Positions 7,527 through 17,277 are shown, counted from the first letter of the stretch. The stretch is 64,000 bases of DNA from Pyrinomonadaceae bacterium (GCA_013003215.1 JABDKD010000214.1:1-64000), one strand, 5' to 3'. The notes: a model not told the origin generated them from the letters alone. Made by a program: numbers and translations.

Positions 7527-9854
7527 ATGAAACTTGAATTTGAATCGAACGCAGTCTCTTCCCCGTTGGTAAGCAATCAGATACCTGCCGAATTCGATGA
7601 GCCGCACAGTTCACCGGAAGTCCTGGAAGCTTTGAGAGCAGGCATTAAAGCCGCTCAGGATGGAGATCGTGCCGAGGCGCGAAACCTCCTGTTAGGGGTA
7701 ACCGAATCTGACCCGAAAAACGAAAATGCGTGGTTGTGGTTGGCTTCGATAAGTGAGTATCCGGAGGAATTGCTGGTATTTCTAAACAATGTCCTGCAAA
7801 TAAACCCGGAGAACGAAAGGGCGCTGGAATGGGCGGAAGCGACCAAATCGCTTATCGCGAAGACCTTTGTTCAAAGGGGTATTGACGCGGCAAAAGACGA
7901 GCAGAAGCAATTTGCAAAGCAATGCTTCCTTCAGGCCATCGTTCATGATGCACAAAGCGAACTTGCTTACCTATGGCTCGCTTCCGTGTCTGAATCATTT
8001 GAAGAAAAGATGTCCCACCTTCAGAGGGTACTGAGCATCAATCCCGAAAACGAAAACGCCTTGTCGTCACTAAGAAATGCGAAAGAAAGTAAGGCAAAAG
8101 GGCTGCTGCCAAAAGCAAATACGGCCGCCATTTCGGGTAAAAGAGAGGAAGCTAACGAACTCCTGCAAGAGATTTTCGCTGACGCACCCGATTTCGAGGA
8201 CGCTTGGATGCTCAAAGCGCATATCTCCGAGTCATTCGATGAGAAGATCGCGGCCTTCGAGCGTGTGCTTGAGATCAACCCTGACAACCCTGTTGCAAAG
8301 GCGAATATCGATTCGCTAAAGGCATTTTCCGTAAATTCGGATGAAGAGCCGAGCGTCGAACGGTTTGAAGACAGCCACGAGATGTTCGCTGCTAAGGAAC
8401 CAATGGAATCAGCGCTTGATACTTCTGAAGAGGAGGCAGTAGCCGAACCTGAAGCCGCAACTGAACAATACAGGGCGGATGATAAAGAGGCTCAAGATTT
8501 CCAGTATCACGAAGAAGAAGAAGTAAGTTTTGAAGAGGTTGCCGCGCAGGAAGAAAGCGAAGTCTTTGATGTTCCCGTCGCGAAGCCCGAGGAAGACTTA
8601 AGTCTCGAGGTTTCCGATGATGCTCCTGCTGATGAGCAATCTGCCGGCGAGGAAGAATCTGCGGACGAGGTCGAAGAATCAATGGAAGCTTCCGAAAGTG
8701 ATGCTGACGTTGAAGCAAAAGACTTATCTGAAGATAAAGCAGAAGAGGTTGACCATGACTATGTGTCTGAAAACGTTGACTTTAGCGCCGACGAGTCTTC
8801 CGAAACAGAAATGTTGGATACTGAAGAAGCTGGTTCAGACGTACAGGCTGATAACTCACCTGACGAAGTTCACGAGGCATCTGCATCAGAGGAGGCGGAA
8901 GAATTACCCGCTAATGTTGAAAACGTGCCCGATGAGAATGCTCCTGTAATCGATGTTTCGAGTGAAGAGGACGAGCAGGCTGAAATGGCGAATCCCGAGG
9001 CATCGGAAGAAGTCGCTGACGTAGACCAGGCAATCCATGAATCAGGCGAACCGGAAATGCCGAGTTTTGAGACCGCAGAGTCGCTCTCGCCCGAGCTTCC
9101 GAACGAGTCAAAAGCAACGTCCAGAGCATGCGTATATTGTAATGAGACAAACGAAGCCCAGGCTTTTGCTTGCCAAAGCTGCAAGGCAATATTCACGATT
9201 TCCGATATTGAGATGATCGTTTCCCATAAGAAGGCGGACAAAGAGGTTATCTCGAAAGCCCTCGAAAGAATGGAAGCCGACAAATCACTGCACGGGGTCG
9301 ACACAGACGATCTCAAGTATCTCGGCATCGGCTACCTGAACCTTAAGGAATACCGAAAAGGATTCGAATTTCTTCAGGAAGCAGCCAAGAAAGATCCTTC
9401 TGATGTAATCCTAGTTTCTCAGATGGACGCATTGGCAGTGCGGCTTGCAGAAATCGAAGACCAGGAAAAAGACACTGAAACAAAGGCTGAAGGAAAGAAG
9501 ATTCTGGTTGTCGATGACAGCCCGACTGTCCGAAAGTTGATCTCCGGAAAGCTTGAGAAATGCGGACACGAGCCGATCTGTGCGGTCGATGGAATGGATG
9601 CGTTGGCGAAGATCAACGAAGAAGTGCCTGACCTAATACTTCTCGACATAACGATGCCGAGAATGGACGGTTATCAAGTTTGTAAATTGATCAGAAGCAA
9701 CGAGGCCACCAAGGACGTGCCGGTTGTAATGATCTCCGGCAAAGACGGATTCTTTGACAAGGTTCGAGGAAGAATGGCCGGAACCTCGAATTACATTACC
9801 AAACCGTTTGGTCCTGAAACGCTCATGAAAACGGTCAACGAATACATTCAATAA
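7527..9854 (+). CDS. TPR protein with acidic linker, zinc ribbon and C-terminal CheY-like receiver domain
   Basis: A 775-residue multi-domain protein (from the ATG at 7527). Residues about 25-280 are repeated TPR-like units with the recurring phrases AWLWLASISE / LAYLWLASVSE and INPENE. Residues 280-530 are a very acidic, alanine/serine-rich linker. Near 530 is a zinc ribbon, CVYCNETNEAQAFACQSC, followed by another TPR-like stretch. The last 120 residues are a receiver domain: KILVVDDSPTVRKL, phosphoacceptor Asp707 in LILLDITMPRMDG, and the switch lysine in YITKPFG. It heads an operon with CheW, two chemoreceptors and CheA, so it is likely the output or scaffold response regulator of that system, comparable in position to PilG/PilH. 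No DNA-binding domain is present. Confidence 0.8.
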   Translation: MKLEFESNAVSSPLVSNQIPAEFDEPHSSPEVLEALRAGIKAAQDGDRAEARNLLLGVTESDPKNENAWLWLASISEYPEELLVFLNNVLQINPENERALEWAEATKSLIAKTFVQRGIDAAKDEQKQFAKQCFLQAIVHDAQSELAYLWLASVSESFEEKMSHLQRVLSINPENENALSSLRNAKESKAKGLLPKANTAAISGKREEANELLQEIFADAPDFEDAWMLKAHISESFDEKIAAFERVLEINPDNPVAKANIDSLKAFSVNSDEEPSVERFEDSHEMFAAKEPMESALDTSEEEAVAEPEAATEQYRADDKEAQDFQYHEEEEVSFEEVAAQEESEVFDVPVAKPEEDLSLEVSDDAPADEQSAGEEESADEVEESMEASESDADVEAKDLSEDKAEEVDHDYVSENVDFSADESSETEMLDTEEAGSDVQADNSPDEVHEASASEEAEELPANVENVPDENAPVIDVSSEEDEQAEMANPEASEEVADVDQAIHESGEPEMPSFETAESLSPELPNESKATSRACVYCNETNEAQAFACQSCKAIFTISDIEMIVSHKKADKEVISKALERMEADKSLHGVDTDDLKYLGIGYLNLKEYRKGFEFLQEAAKKDPSDVILVSQMDALAVRLAEIEDQEKDTETKAEGKKILVVDDSPTVRKLISGKLEKCGHEPICAVDGMDALAKINEEVPDLILLDITMPRMDGYQVCKLIRSNEATKDVPVVMISGKDGFFDKVRGRMAGTSNYITKPFGPETLMKTVNEYIQ

Positions 9855-9864
9855 GCCAAAAAGC

Positions 9865-9898
9865 GAAACACGGGTAACCCCCGTGTTTCTTCCCTTTT
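9865..9898 (+). terminator. Hairpin with pyrimidine tail after the TPR-receiver gene
   Basis: GAAACACGGG pairs with CCCGTGTTTC around a short loop, followed by TTCCCTTTTC. It lies 11 bases after the stop. The T-run is interrupted, so it may only attenuate transcription into cheW. Confidence 0.55.
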
Positions 9899-9964
9899 CT
9901 CTGCCTCCCTCCAGGCTAGCTCAAGCCTTTCCCGCGATCACCCCGCCCGATCATTACATTAGCT

Positions 9965-10495
9965 ATGGCAGACAAACAAAAAGCCGACCTTTTTGACCTG
10001 GAAGCGATTTCAGCTGAGTCGACGACGGGCATTGTGGACCCGTTCCTGCAGGACGATCAGGAGACTTCCGAAAGTGGCGAGAAATTCGTTGTCTTTGAGA
10101 TAGAAAACACACTTTACGCAATTCCGTCCGGTCGGGTTGCTGAGGTTGTCCGCATGCTTCCGGTAACAGTCATTCCAAACATTCCTGGCTGGTTCCTGGG
10201 TATTGCCAACCTGCGTGGAGACATTCTTTCTGTTATCGATCTCGCAGGAGTGATCGGAGACAAGCCGGCGGACTCTTCCACGAAATCAAAGCTGGTAGTG
10301 CTTTCGTCAGAAAACACCGAGACAAATCTTGCATTTAAAGTTGAACGCCTCCGGGAGATCGTTGCGCTCTCTGAAGAGCAAATTGAAAGCCCTTCCCCTG
10401 ACCAGAAACACCTCGCCGGAATCGCGAACTACAAGTCCACTGAACTCAAACTCTTAGACGTTCAGGCGATAATCTCGACACTTTCACTTCGATAA
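9965..10495 (+). CDS. CheW-like adaptor protein
   Basis: A 176-residue protein whose first 35 residues are a polar extension and whose rest is one CheW domain: KFVVFEIENTLYAIPSGRVAEVVRM, IPGWFLGIANLRGDILSVIDLAGVIG, and a final GIANYKSTELKLLDVQAIIS. GxxNLRGxIxxVxDL is the CheW core that docks CheA to receptors. It sits between the TPR-receiver gene and two receptor genes, and corresponds by position to PilI of Pil-Chp systems. Adaptor role is known for the family; partner assignment is inferred from the operon. Confidence 0.9.
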   Translation: MADKQKADLFDLEAISAESTTGIVDPFLQDDQETSESGEKFVVFEIENTLYAIPSGRVAEVVRMLPVTVIPNIPGWFLGIANLRGDILSVIDLAGVIGDKPADSSTKSKLVVLSSENTETNLAFKVERLREIVALSEEQIESPSPDQKHLAGIANYKSTELKLLDVQAIISTLSLR

Positions 10496-10524
10496 CCCAT
10501 CCGTTCCGTCACTCGGAGAATTTT

Positions 10525-12717
10525 ATGGCTCGACAATCAGGCAATTCACTCTTTAGCTCGCTGCGTGGAAAGATCTGGGTTTCAACCAGTGTACTCGCTT
10601 TCTTCATTTGTACCTTTGGACTTATTTCGTATCTTGTCGTTTCCCTTCTAATCAACGACGCATTCTACGGCGTGTTTATACCGTTCCTGTTCTTGGCCTT
10701 TACGGTTTTGATTTTTGGATGGTGGCTCTCAAACGAAGTTGTTAACCCTATTGAGAATGTGACTCTACTTGCCAAAAGCCTTGAGCGAAGCTCGTCAACG
10801 TCGATTCCGAGAACCTCCGGGTCTACAGAGACTGACCAACTGCTTCAAACCATCCAGCGAAACAACCAGCAGCTACAAAAGATCGTGACCCTTATGGACA
10901 AGGTCGCGAACGGAAACCTTGACGTTACCCCGATGCAGGGCTCTGACCGGCTCAGCACTTCTTTCCAGAAACTTCTCGCAAAGGTTTCCGAATCGATCCA
11001 CGCAAAAGAAGAGCTGGATGAACTGCGAGACGCTGTAAACAGCCTAAAAATGGATGTTTCCGGCGTTCGAACAGGCAATCTAAACGTCGAGATTCGAAGT
11101 GACTCCGCGCTTACGAAAGACCTTTCTGAAACCTATCGTTACCTGATAGAAAACCTTGTGCGGCTGATCACAGCCGTAAAACATGGTTCTGTGGCCGCTG
11201 AATCATCCGCCGAAAAAGTTGAAGAAAAGATCGAGGCATTGATACAACGCGACGAGTCTCGCATCCAGGGCATGGGACAAGCCTCAGTCACTCTCAAACA
11301 GGTACCGAATCTTATAAACAAGATCTCTGACGACTTGATGGGATCCGCGAAATCCGCGCAGGCGACTATTCAGAAAGCTCGCCACGGTACGACTGTGGCC
11401 GACCAAAACTCCAGATCAGTTAGCAATTTACGCAAACAGGTCCGTGAGGATGTAAAACGTATTCAAAGTCTCAACGAACGCTCACACGATATCGAAAGAG
11501 TCGCTAAGACAGTCGAAGACCTCGCAAACAGGACGAACATGATCGCCCTCAACGCTTCGATCCAGGCTACCGAAATGGGCGAAGACGGACACGGCTTCGT
11601 ACTCGTCGCTGAGGAGGTGGAACGGCTGGCCGCCCGTGCAAATGGAACAAATAAACAGATCTCGACGCTGAACAAGTCTATTCTCGCCGAGATTTCGAAA
11701 GTCGAAAACTCGATCGAAACAACTATCGGCGAAGTCGCAAGCCTTTCTAAGTTTGCGATCGAAACAGGTAACGTTCTGAATGAGATGGAAAGATATGTGA
11801 CTCAATTCCTCAATCTGCAGGAAAGCCTGATCGCATATTCAAAGGACCAGTCAGAAGAAACCGATAATGCGTTCAAGACATTTGCCGAGTCTATCTCAGA
11901 AACGGAAGAGTCGGTGGAAGTACTCGTTACTTCAAACTCGGAACTCCGTGAAATGGCCAAGGTCATGAAGGAGCTCAAGTCCTCGATCAGCGAATTCAGG
12001 CTGCCAGACGAGTCAGAAACGGTTGTCGATGGCCCAGCTCCCAGCGACTTTAATTCCGAGATGAACGAAGACGAACACGAGCACACACACGAATCTCCGG
12101 GAGAGTACAATACCGAAGCCTTCAATGCGGTCCGAATGGACACGCAAGAGTTCAATTCGATGCAGGATCTGCAAGGCTATTCAGAAAGCGATGCTGATTT
12201 GGATCTGCAGTCGGAAGACGATGCTGATACCGGACAACAAAATGAGAATTTTCTCGATAACCCTGATTCGTTCGATTCGCTCGAACTTGCCGGTGACCAG
12301 TATCAGGAATTGACTGAAGACGGAGAACTTTCGATGCCGGTCGATGACGAATTTGATTCCCTCGAACTCTCCGATATGGATGAAGAATTCGACGAATTCC
12401 CCTCTGAGTTCCGCGATTCTCCGGAAAACATGAGTTCCAAAGACGCTGAATCAGCGCCGGAAGAATCCGGCGATGACGATGAGGTGCTCGATCTATACAA
12501 TGCGTCCTTAACCAATGACCCGGAACCAAGTGTTTTCGACTCCGGCGAGTTCGCGGCCGACGAACTCATACAGGAGGTTGACGCAGAATCAGAAGAACTA
12601 AGCCCTCATTACAACGCCCCCGAGACAACCGCCCTCGACGCGGATGAACTGGACGATTTGCTCGACCCCGATTCATTCGACGAATCACCCTCCTCCGATA
12701 ACCAACTACCCGCATAA
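10525..12717 (+). CDS. Methyl-accepting chemotaxis-type receptor with long acidic C-terminal tail
   Basis: A 730-residue membrane receptor. Two hydrophobic segments (about residues 18-45 and 52-70) are separated by only a few residues, so there is almost no periplasmic sensor. HAMP-like coiled regions follow to about 230, then a signalling hairpin with the tip NRTNMIALNASIQATEMGEDGHGFVLVAEEVERLA near 335-370. From about residue 500 the protein continues for some 230 residues of aspartate/glutamate/serine-rich, low-complexity sequence, which ordinary receptors lack. The short sensor and position next to cheW and cheA resemble PilJ-type receptors. The tail's role is unknown; it parallels the acidic linker of the TPR-receiver protein in the same operon. 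Confidence 0.85.
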   Translation: MARQSGNSLFSSLRGKIWVSTSVLAFFICTFGLISYLVVSLLINDAFYGVFIPFLFLAFTVLIFGWWLSNEVVNPIENVTLLAKSLERSSSTSIPRTSGSTETDQLLQTIQRNNQQLQKIVTLMDKVANGNLDVTPMQGSDRLSTSFQKLLAKVSESIHAKEELDELRDAVNSLKMDVSGVRTGNLNVEIRSDSALTKDLSETYRYLIENLVRLITAVKHGSVAAESSAEKVEEKIEALIQRDESRIQGMGQASVTLKQVPNLINKISDDLMGSAKSAQATIQKARHGTTVADQNSRSVSNLRKQVREDVKRIQSLNERSHDIERVAKTVEDLANRTNMIALNASIQATEMGEDGHGFVLVAEEVERLAARANGTNKQISTLNKSILAEISKVENSIETTIGEVASLSKFAIETGNVLNEMERYVTQFLNLQESLIAYSKDQSEETDNAFKTFAESISETEESVEVLVTSNSELREMAKVMKELKSSISEFRLPDESETVVDGPAPSDFNSEMNEDEHEHTHESPGEYNTEAFNAVRMDTQEFNSMQDLQGYSESDADLDLQSEDDADTGQQNENFLDNPDSFDSLELAGDQYQELTEDGELSMPVDDEFDSLELSDMDEEFDEFPSEFRDSPENMSSKDAESAPEESGDDDEVLDLYNASLTNDPEPSVFDSGEFAADELIQEVDAESEELSPHYNAPETTALDADELDDLLDPDSFDESPSSDNQLPA

Positions 12718-12722
12718 ATAAT

Positions 12723-14267
12723 ATGTCAAAGAATTCAATCTGGAACTTACTCTTAAAAGTGTTCTCGCTGCTGGCCGTAGCGTTTTTGGTTCTCGGAGCT
12801 GTTCTCGTAAACGCGAAGACGCTCGGACTTCCTGAGAATGAGACCGCGGCGACTGCAATCCTCATTATTGGAGTCCTTGCGGTGGTCGCTTCAGTTATTG
12901 CGGTGCATTTCTCAAATTTCTCACTCCAGAACGAAATGCTGGGGGCGAGCCGCCTTGCCAGCCAAATAGCGCAGGGAGACCTTCTTGAAGAAGACGAGGA
13001 ACTGCCGAACAGCGAACTAATGCTATCGCTCGCTGACATCTCCAGCTACCTGAACGAAAAATCAGCGGTAGCCGATCAAATAGCCGTCGGAAATCTTTCA
13101 AACCTGATCGTATTGAGATCGGATTCCGACAAGTTCGGCCACTCGTTCCAAAACATGACCGATCAGCTTCGTGAACTGGTTCAGACCCAAGACAAGCGAG
13201 AACGTCTACAGAATTCGATCCTGAAACTCCTCGAAGAGGTTTCTGAGGTTGCTGCCGGTGATCTCACAGTTCATGCGGAAGTTTCTCCCGAAATGACGGG
13301 CGACATCGCTGAAGCTTTTAATTCGATGACAAAGGAACTTAGGTCATTGATTAAGCAGGTAAAGGGCGTAACTTATGAGGTAAGTCTTTCGGCGAACTCA
13401 ATCAACGACACCACCGAGCAACTCGCTCGAGGAAGTGAGGCCCAGGCCTCGCAGATCTCCCGAACGACCTCAGCGATCTCCAATATGGCCGCGCAGATCC
13501 AGGAAGTATCCGGGAACGCATCGATGTCGGCGCAGGTCGCGGCGGAATCACTGAACAATGCTCGATACGGAAGTAAGGCGGTTCAGGACAACATCAATGC
13601 GATGAACGGGATACGAAAACAAGTGCAGGAGACCGCGAAACGAATCAAGAAGCTTGGTGAGCGCTCCCAGGAGATCTCGCAGATCGTAACCTTAATTGAC
13701 GATCTTTCCGAAAGAACAAGCCTCCTTGCTTTGAACGCTTCCCTTCAGGCTTCTGCCGCGGGTGAATCGGGACGAGGATTCGCGTTTGTTGCGGAAGAAG
13801 TTGAGAGACTGGCCGAACGTTCCAACCACCTGACCCAGCAGATCGCTTCTCTGGCTCAATCGATACAGGTTGAGACAAAAGATGTTGTCGCATCAATGGA
13901 AGAGACGATCCACGAAGTAGTTGTGGGTTCAACACTTGCGGACAACGCCGGACAAGCACTTGTTGAGATCGAACAGGTTTCGACCAGGCTTGCTGAACTT
14001 ATCGAGTCCATATCAGGGTCCGCCAAACAACAGGCCCAAACATCAGAGGACATCTCCAAAGCGATGACCAACATTTCCAAGGTGACCGAACTGGTCAATG
14101 TCGGATCCAACCGCGCCGCACACTCTGTAAAGAAGTTGGTTAATCTCTCTGACGAGCTACGGGGCTCCGTCGCGCCGTTCAAGCTGCCTGAGGACGGACT
14201 CCTCCAACAACGCCCTGTTAGTGAGGCCTCTGAAGTAAACGAAGCACCTGAAGCTTACGCCAACTAA
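12723..14267 (+). CDS. Methyl-accepting chemotaxis-type receptor
   Basis: A 514-residue receptor starting five bases after the previous gene. Two membrane segments at about 8-30 and 42-62 enclose a very short outer loop. A HAMP-like region with two repeats of IA.G(N/D)L...SD..G..F..M lies at about 100-215, then the signalling domain with tip ERTSLLALNASLQASAAGESGRGFAFVAEEVERLAERS near 335-375. The C-terminus is short, unlike its neighbour. With no outer sensor it probably reads a partner membrane protein or internal signals, like PilJ. Operon position indicates coupling to the adjacent CheW and hybrid CheA. Confidence 0.88.
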   Translation: MSKNSIWNLLLKVFSLLAVAFLVLGAVLVNAKTLGLPENETAATAILIIGVLAVVASVIAVHFSNFSLQNEMLGASRLASQIAQGDLLEEDEELPNSELMLSLADISSYLNEKSAVADQIAVGNLSNLIVLRSDSDKFGHSFQNMTDQLRELVQTQDKRERLQNSILKLLEEVSEVAAGDLTVHAEVSPEMTGDIAEAFNSMTKELRSLIKQVKGVTYEVSLSANSINDTTEQLARGSEAQASQISRTTSAISNMAAQIQEVSGNASMSAQVAAESLNNARYGSKAVQDNINAMNGIRKQVQETAKRIKKLGERSQEISQIVTLIDDLSERTSLLALNASLQASAAGESGRGFAFVAEEVERLAERSNHLTQQIASLAQSIQVETKDVVASMEETIHEVVVGSTLADNAGQALVEIEQVSTRLAELIESISGSAKQQAQTSEDISKAMTNISKVTELVNVGSNRAAHSVKKLVNLSDELRGSVAPFKLPEDGLLQQRPVSEASEVNEAPEAYAN

Positions 14268-14292
14268 TAAAACCCACCCAAAAGGACCGAAT

Positions 14293-17121
14293 ATGGATTC
14301 CGAAATAATTAAAGGCTTTATTGACGAGGCGGAAAGCTATATTCCTGCAATACGCGGGGGCATACTTCTCCGTCGCGAGGGAAAAGATAGCGGTGGTGAA
14401 CTCCAGTCCGCCATAAAGCAGGTTCATACGATCAAGGGCGCCGCAACGATGATCGGCATGAAGGAAATCGGTACATTCGCAGATAATCTCGAAAAGCGTT
14501 TGAAAGCAGTAGAAGACGGAAGTGTCGAGCTGTCGGGTCCGGCGGAAACCGAGTTACTCGATCTCATCGTAAAGCTTGAGGCCTCGATTGCTGATCTCAG
14601 ACTCTCGTCCGAGGAGTTTGTAATTGACGCCGATAACCTCATTGAAGAAACATTCGAGACGCTTACGTCTGGCGAGTTTAACAAAGATGAGATTATCGAA
14701 GGACTTAGTTCTGACGAAGAAGATACAGAAGACAGTTTTGAAGACTTTGAAATCGATGACGAGATGCTTGAAATCTTCGCACTCGAAGCTGAGGATCATC
14801 TCAAAAACATTAATGACAATCTCGAGCTCCTTGAAAAAGACTCGAACGATCGCGAGGCCCTGCTGGAGATCCGCAGGAGTTCGCATACCCTAAAAGGCTC
14901 TGCCGGTATTGTCGGCCTGGCAAGACTTTCAAAACTCGCCCATAAGATTGAAGACCTTCTCGATTTCATTTCAGAAAACGAGATCGACAGTAACGAGGAC
15001 ATATTCCAGCTGCTGCTTGCGGCAACGGACTGCATATCAGCACTGATCCGAAACGAGAACATTTCGGAATACGAGGACCAGATAACACGCACTTCACGAA
15101 GATGCGACGAACTCTATGCGAGCCTCAAAGGTGAAGAGGTCGAAGAAGAAGACGCTGAGCCGAAGAAAAAAGAAGCGGCGGCCGTCCCGGCACCAGTTCA
15201 GCCGCCGAAACCGGTTGTCGAGGCGCCCAGGCCGGTTCAGCCCGCGCCTACAAATACGAGATCTGTCATTAGGGTTTCACTCGAGAAACTGGACGATCTG
15301 GTAAGTTTGGTCGGAGAACTAGTCTTCAACCGCTCGGTTTTTGAGCAACGACTATCGGATCTTGAGGATCAGATCGATGAGCTTCAACACAGCACGCGAA
15401 GACTTCAGAGATCCACCGGACGCCTGGAAACCGACTTTGAATCTGGAATGCCGGGTCCGAACAAGTTTGCTCAAAGCGGAGAGCCGCAGGCGGTACCCTC
15501 AATAAATATCTTTGAAAGGGAAGCGCCAAAATTCGGCAGCGTCGAATTCGACACGCTTGAATTTGATCGATATACGGGCTTTCACGAAACAACACGCGAA
15601 CTGCTTGAGACTACAAGCGACACCTTCGCAATTAACTCAGAAATCGACACGGTCCACAGCTTCCTCGAACTGATTTTCGAGAACCAGAAGCGACTCATCG
15701 ATGAGCTTCAAGACAAACTCCTGAGCCTGCGAATGGTCTCTTTCGGGACCCTTACGGCGCGTCTGCAGAGAACGGTTCGCGTAACGGCTGAAGAAGAGGA
15801 AAAGCAGGTTGATCTGCAAATTTCAGGCGAAAATCTGGATGTTGACACCCAGATACTGGATTCGCTCGTCGAGCCGCTGCTGCATCTCTTGAGAAACGCT
15901 GTCGCTCACGGAATTGAACCGCCCCAGACCCGCCGACTGCTTGGCAAGAAGGAGAAAGGCAAGATCTCGATGACGGTGTTCAGCGAGGGAACCCACATCA
16001 TAATGACTGTTTCCGATGACGGCCGTGGAATCTCCTCTGAATCGTTAAAGGAAAAGGCACTCTCGCTTGGATTGATCGATGAAGACGAGGCTGCGGCATT
16101 GTCAGACGACGAAGCGCTTTCGTTGATGTTCCTTCCCGGATTAACGACGGCAGACAAGATCAGCCAGGTCTCGGGACGCGGTGTCGGAATGAACATCGTT
16201 AAGACAAATATCAACCGCCAGCAGGGCACGATCAACGTCTCTTCTGATCTGCAGCAAGGAACGACGTTTACGATCCGCCTGCCGATGGCTCTTGCGGTTA
16301 CTCGCACATTGCTTGTCGAGGCAGACGGAAATAAGTATTCGTTCCCGCTGAAACTCGTCAAACACGTCAGCGAGATCGCACCCGAAAATCTCGAGAAAGC
16401 CCGGAAAGACAAGAAGATACGGCTGGGCGAGGTCAGCTACACGGTCTCACATTTGAATGAGTTGCTGGGATTGCCGGTGGCCCCCAAGAATGACGGCCGG
16501 GATGTTCCGCTGCTGCTTCTGGATACCATTAAGAAGCCGTGCGCACTTATCGTCGATCGAATCTTGAGGCCCGAAGAGGTGGTGATTAAGCCGCTCGGGA
16601 AGCCTCTGAAAGATCTTCCTGATCTGCTGGGGGCAACAGTCCTCGGAGATGGTACGGTGGTTCCCGTTCTGGATCTGGTTCATCTCTTGAATAACGAAAA
16701 GCCATCGAAGAGAAAGCAGAAAAAGGCGCCGGCTGCCAAAGTAAAACAAAAACTGCGAGTAATGATCGTTGACGACAGCCCGAGTGTCCGTCATGTGAAT
16801 TCGAATCTCGTGAAGAATAACGACTGGGAACCGATGGTTGCGAAAGACGGACTTGAGGCCCTTGAAATGCTTCAGAACGCGGGAACACAGGTCCCCGACA
16901 TAATCCTGACAGATGTCGAGATGCCCGAAATGGACGGCTACGAACTTCTCGCGTCCATAAAGCAGGATGAAGCTCTGTACAAGATTCCTGTAGTAATGAT
17001 CACATCGCGCGCCAGCGATAAACATCGAAGAAAAGCTTTTGATCTTGGCGTATCGGAATACGTAACGAAACCATACGACGACTCGAAACTGGTTGAAATA
17101 ATCAGGATGCTTACAAAGTGA
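14293..17121 (+). CDS. Hybrid CheA-type histidine kinase (two Hpt domains, CheW domain, receiver)
   Basis: A 942-residue kinase. Hpt domain 1 has its phospho-histidine at 45 (QVHTIKGAATMIG); Hpt domain 2 has His198 (RSSHTLKGSAGIVG). An alanine/proline linker follows, then the dimerisation region with DDLVSLVGELVFNRS, the ATP-binding kinase core (RNAVAHGIEPP, VSDDGRGIS, GRGVGMNIVK), a CheW-like domain beginning ALAVTRTLLVEADG, and a C-terminal receiver with IVDDSPSVR, phosphoacceptor Asp874 in LTDVEMPEMDG and switch lysine in VTKPYDD. The multi-Hpt plus receiver layout is that of ChpA/PilL-type kinases for type IV pilus systems, though with fewer Hpt domains than Pseudomonas ChpA. Last gene of the operon. 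Target behaviour is inferred only. Confidence 0.92.
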   Translation: MDSEIIKGFIDEAESYIPAIRGGILLRREGKDSGGELQSAIKQVHTIKGAATMIGMKEIGTFADNLEKRLKAVEDGSVELSGPAETELLDLIVKLEASIADLRLSSEEFVIDADNLIEETFETLTSGEFNKDEIIEGLSSDEEDTEDSFEDFEIDDEMLEIFALEAEDHLKNINDNLELLEKDSNDREALLEIRRSSHTLKGSAGIVGLARLSKLAHKIEDLLDFISENEIDSNEDIFQLLLAATDCISALIRNENISEYEDQITRTSRRCDELYASLKGEEVEEEDAEPKKKEAAAVPAPVQPPKPVVEAPRPVQPAPTNTRSVIRVSLEKLDDLVSLVGELVFNRSVFEQRLSDLEDQIDELQHSTRRLQRSTGRLETDFESGMPGPNKFAQSGEPQAVPSINIFEREAPKFGSVEFDTLEFDRYTGFHETTRELLETTSDTFAINSEIDTVHSFLELIFENQKRLIDELQDKLLSLRMVSFGTLTARLQRTVRVTAEEEEKQVDLQISGENLDVDTQILDSLVEPLLHLLRNAVAHGIEPPQTRRLLGKKEKGKISMTVFSEGTHIIMTVSDDGRGISSESLKEKALSLGLIDEDEAAALSDDEALSLMFLPGLTTADKISQVSGRGVGMNIVKTNINRQQGTINVSSDLQQGTTFTIRLPMALAVTRTLLVEADGNKYSFPLKLVKHVSEIAPENLEKARKDKKIRLGEVSYTVSHLNELLGLPVAPKNDGRDVPLLLLDTIKKPCALIVDRILRPEEVVIKPLGKPLKDLPDLLGATVLGDGTVVPVLDLVHLLNNEKPSKRKQKKAPAAKVKQKLRVMIVDDSPSVRHVNSNLVKNNDWEPMVAKDGLEALEMLQNAGTQVPDIILTDVEMPEMDGYELLASIKQDEALYKIPVVMITSRASDKHRRKAFDLGVSEYVTKPYDDSKLVEIIRMLTK

Positions 17122-17143
17122 GCAGTGAGCTGAGTTTTAAGAG

Positions 17144-17178
17144 CTGAGAGCTGAAGACTGAAGACTGAAGACTGAGAA
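17144..17178. repeat. Heptamer tandem repeat after the cheA gene
   Basis: Five 7-base units: CTGAGAG, three CTGAAGA, then CTGAGAA. Preceded by looser copies (AGCAGTGAGCTGAG). The same kind of CAG/CTG-rich heptamer recurs inside a glycosyltransferase gene at 34523-34571. Confidence 0.9.
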
Positions 17179-17192
17179 TACTGTACTTTCAG

Positions 17193-17277
17193 CATCTCCG
17201 CGTCCCCGCATCCCTTCATCTCCGTGTCACCGCGTCCCCGCATCCCAGCATCCCCGCATCTCCGCATCTCCGCGTCA
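17193..17277. repeat. Octamer-type tandem repeat (CCGCATCT-like)
   Basis: About ten degenerate 8-9-base units such as CCCCGCATC, TCCGCATC and TCCGCGTC, running up to the stop codon of the SDR gene on the other strand. No coding capacity is apparent; it fills the convergent junction between the cheA and SDR genes. Confidence 0.85.
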
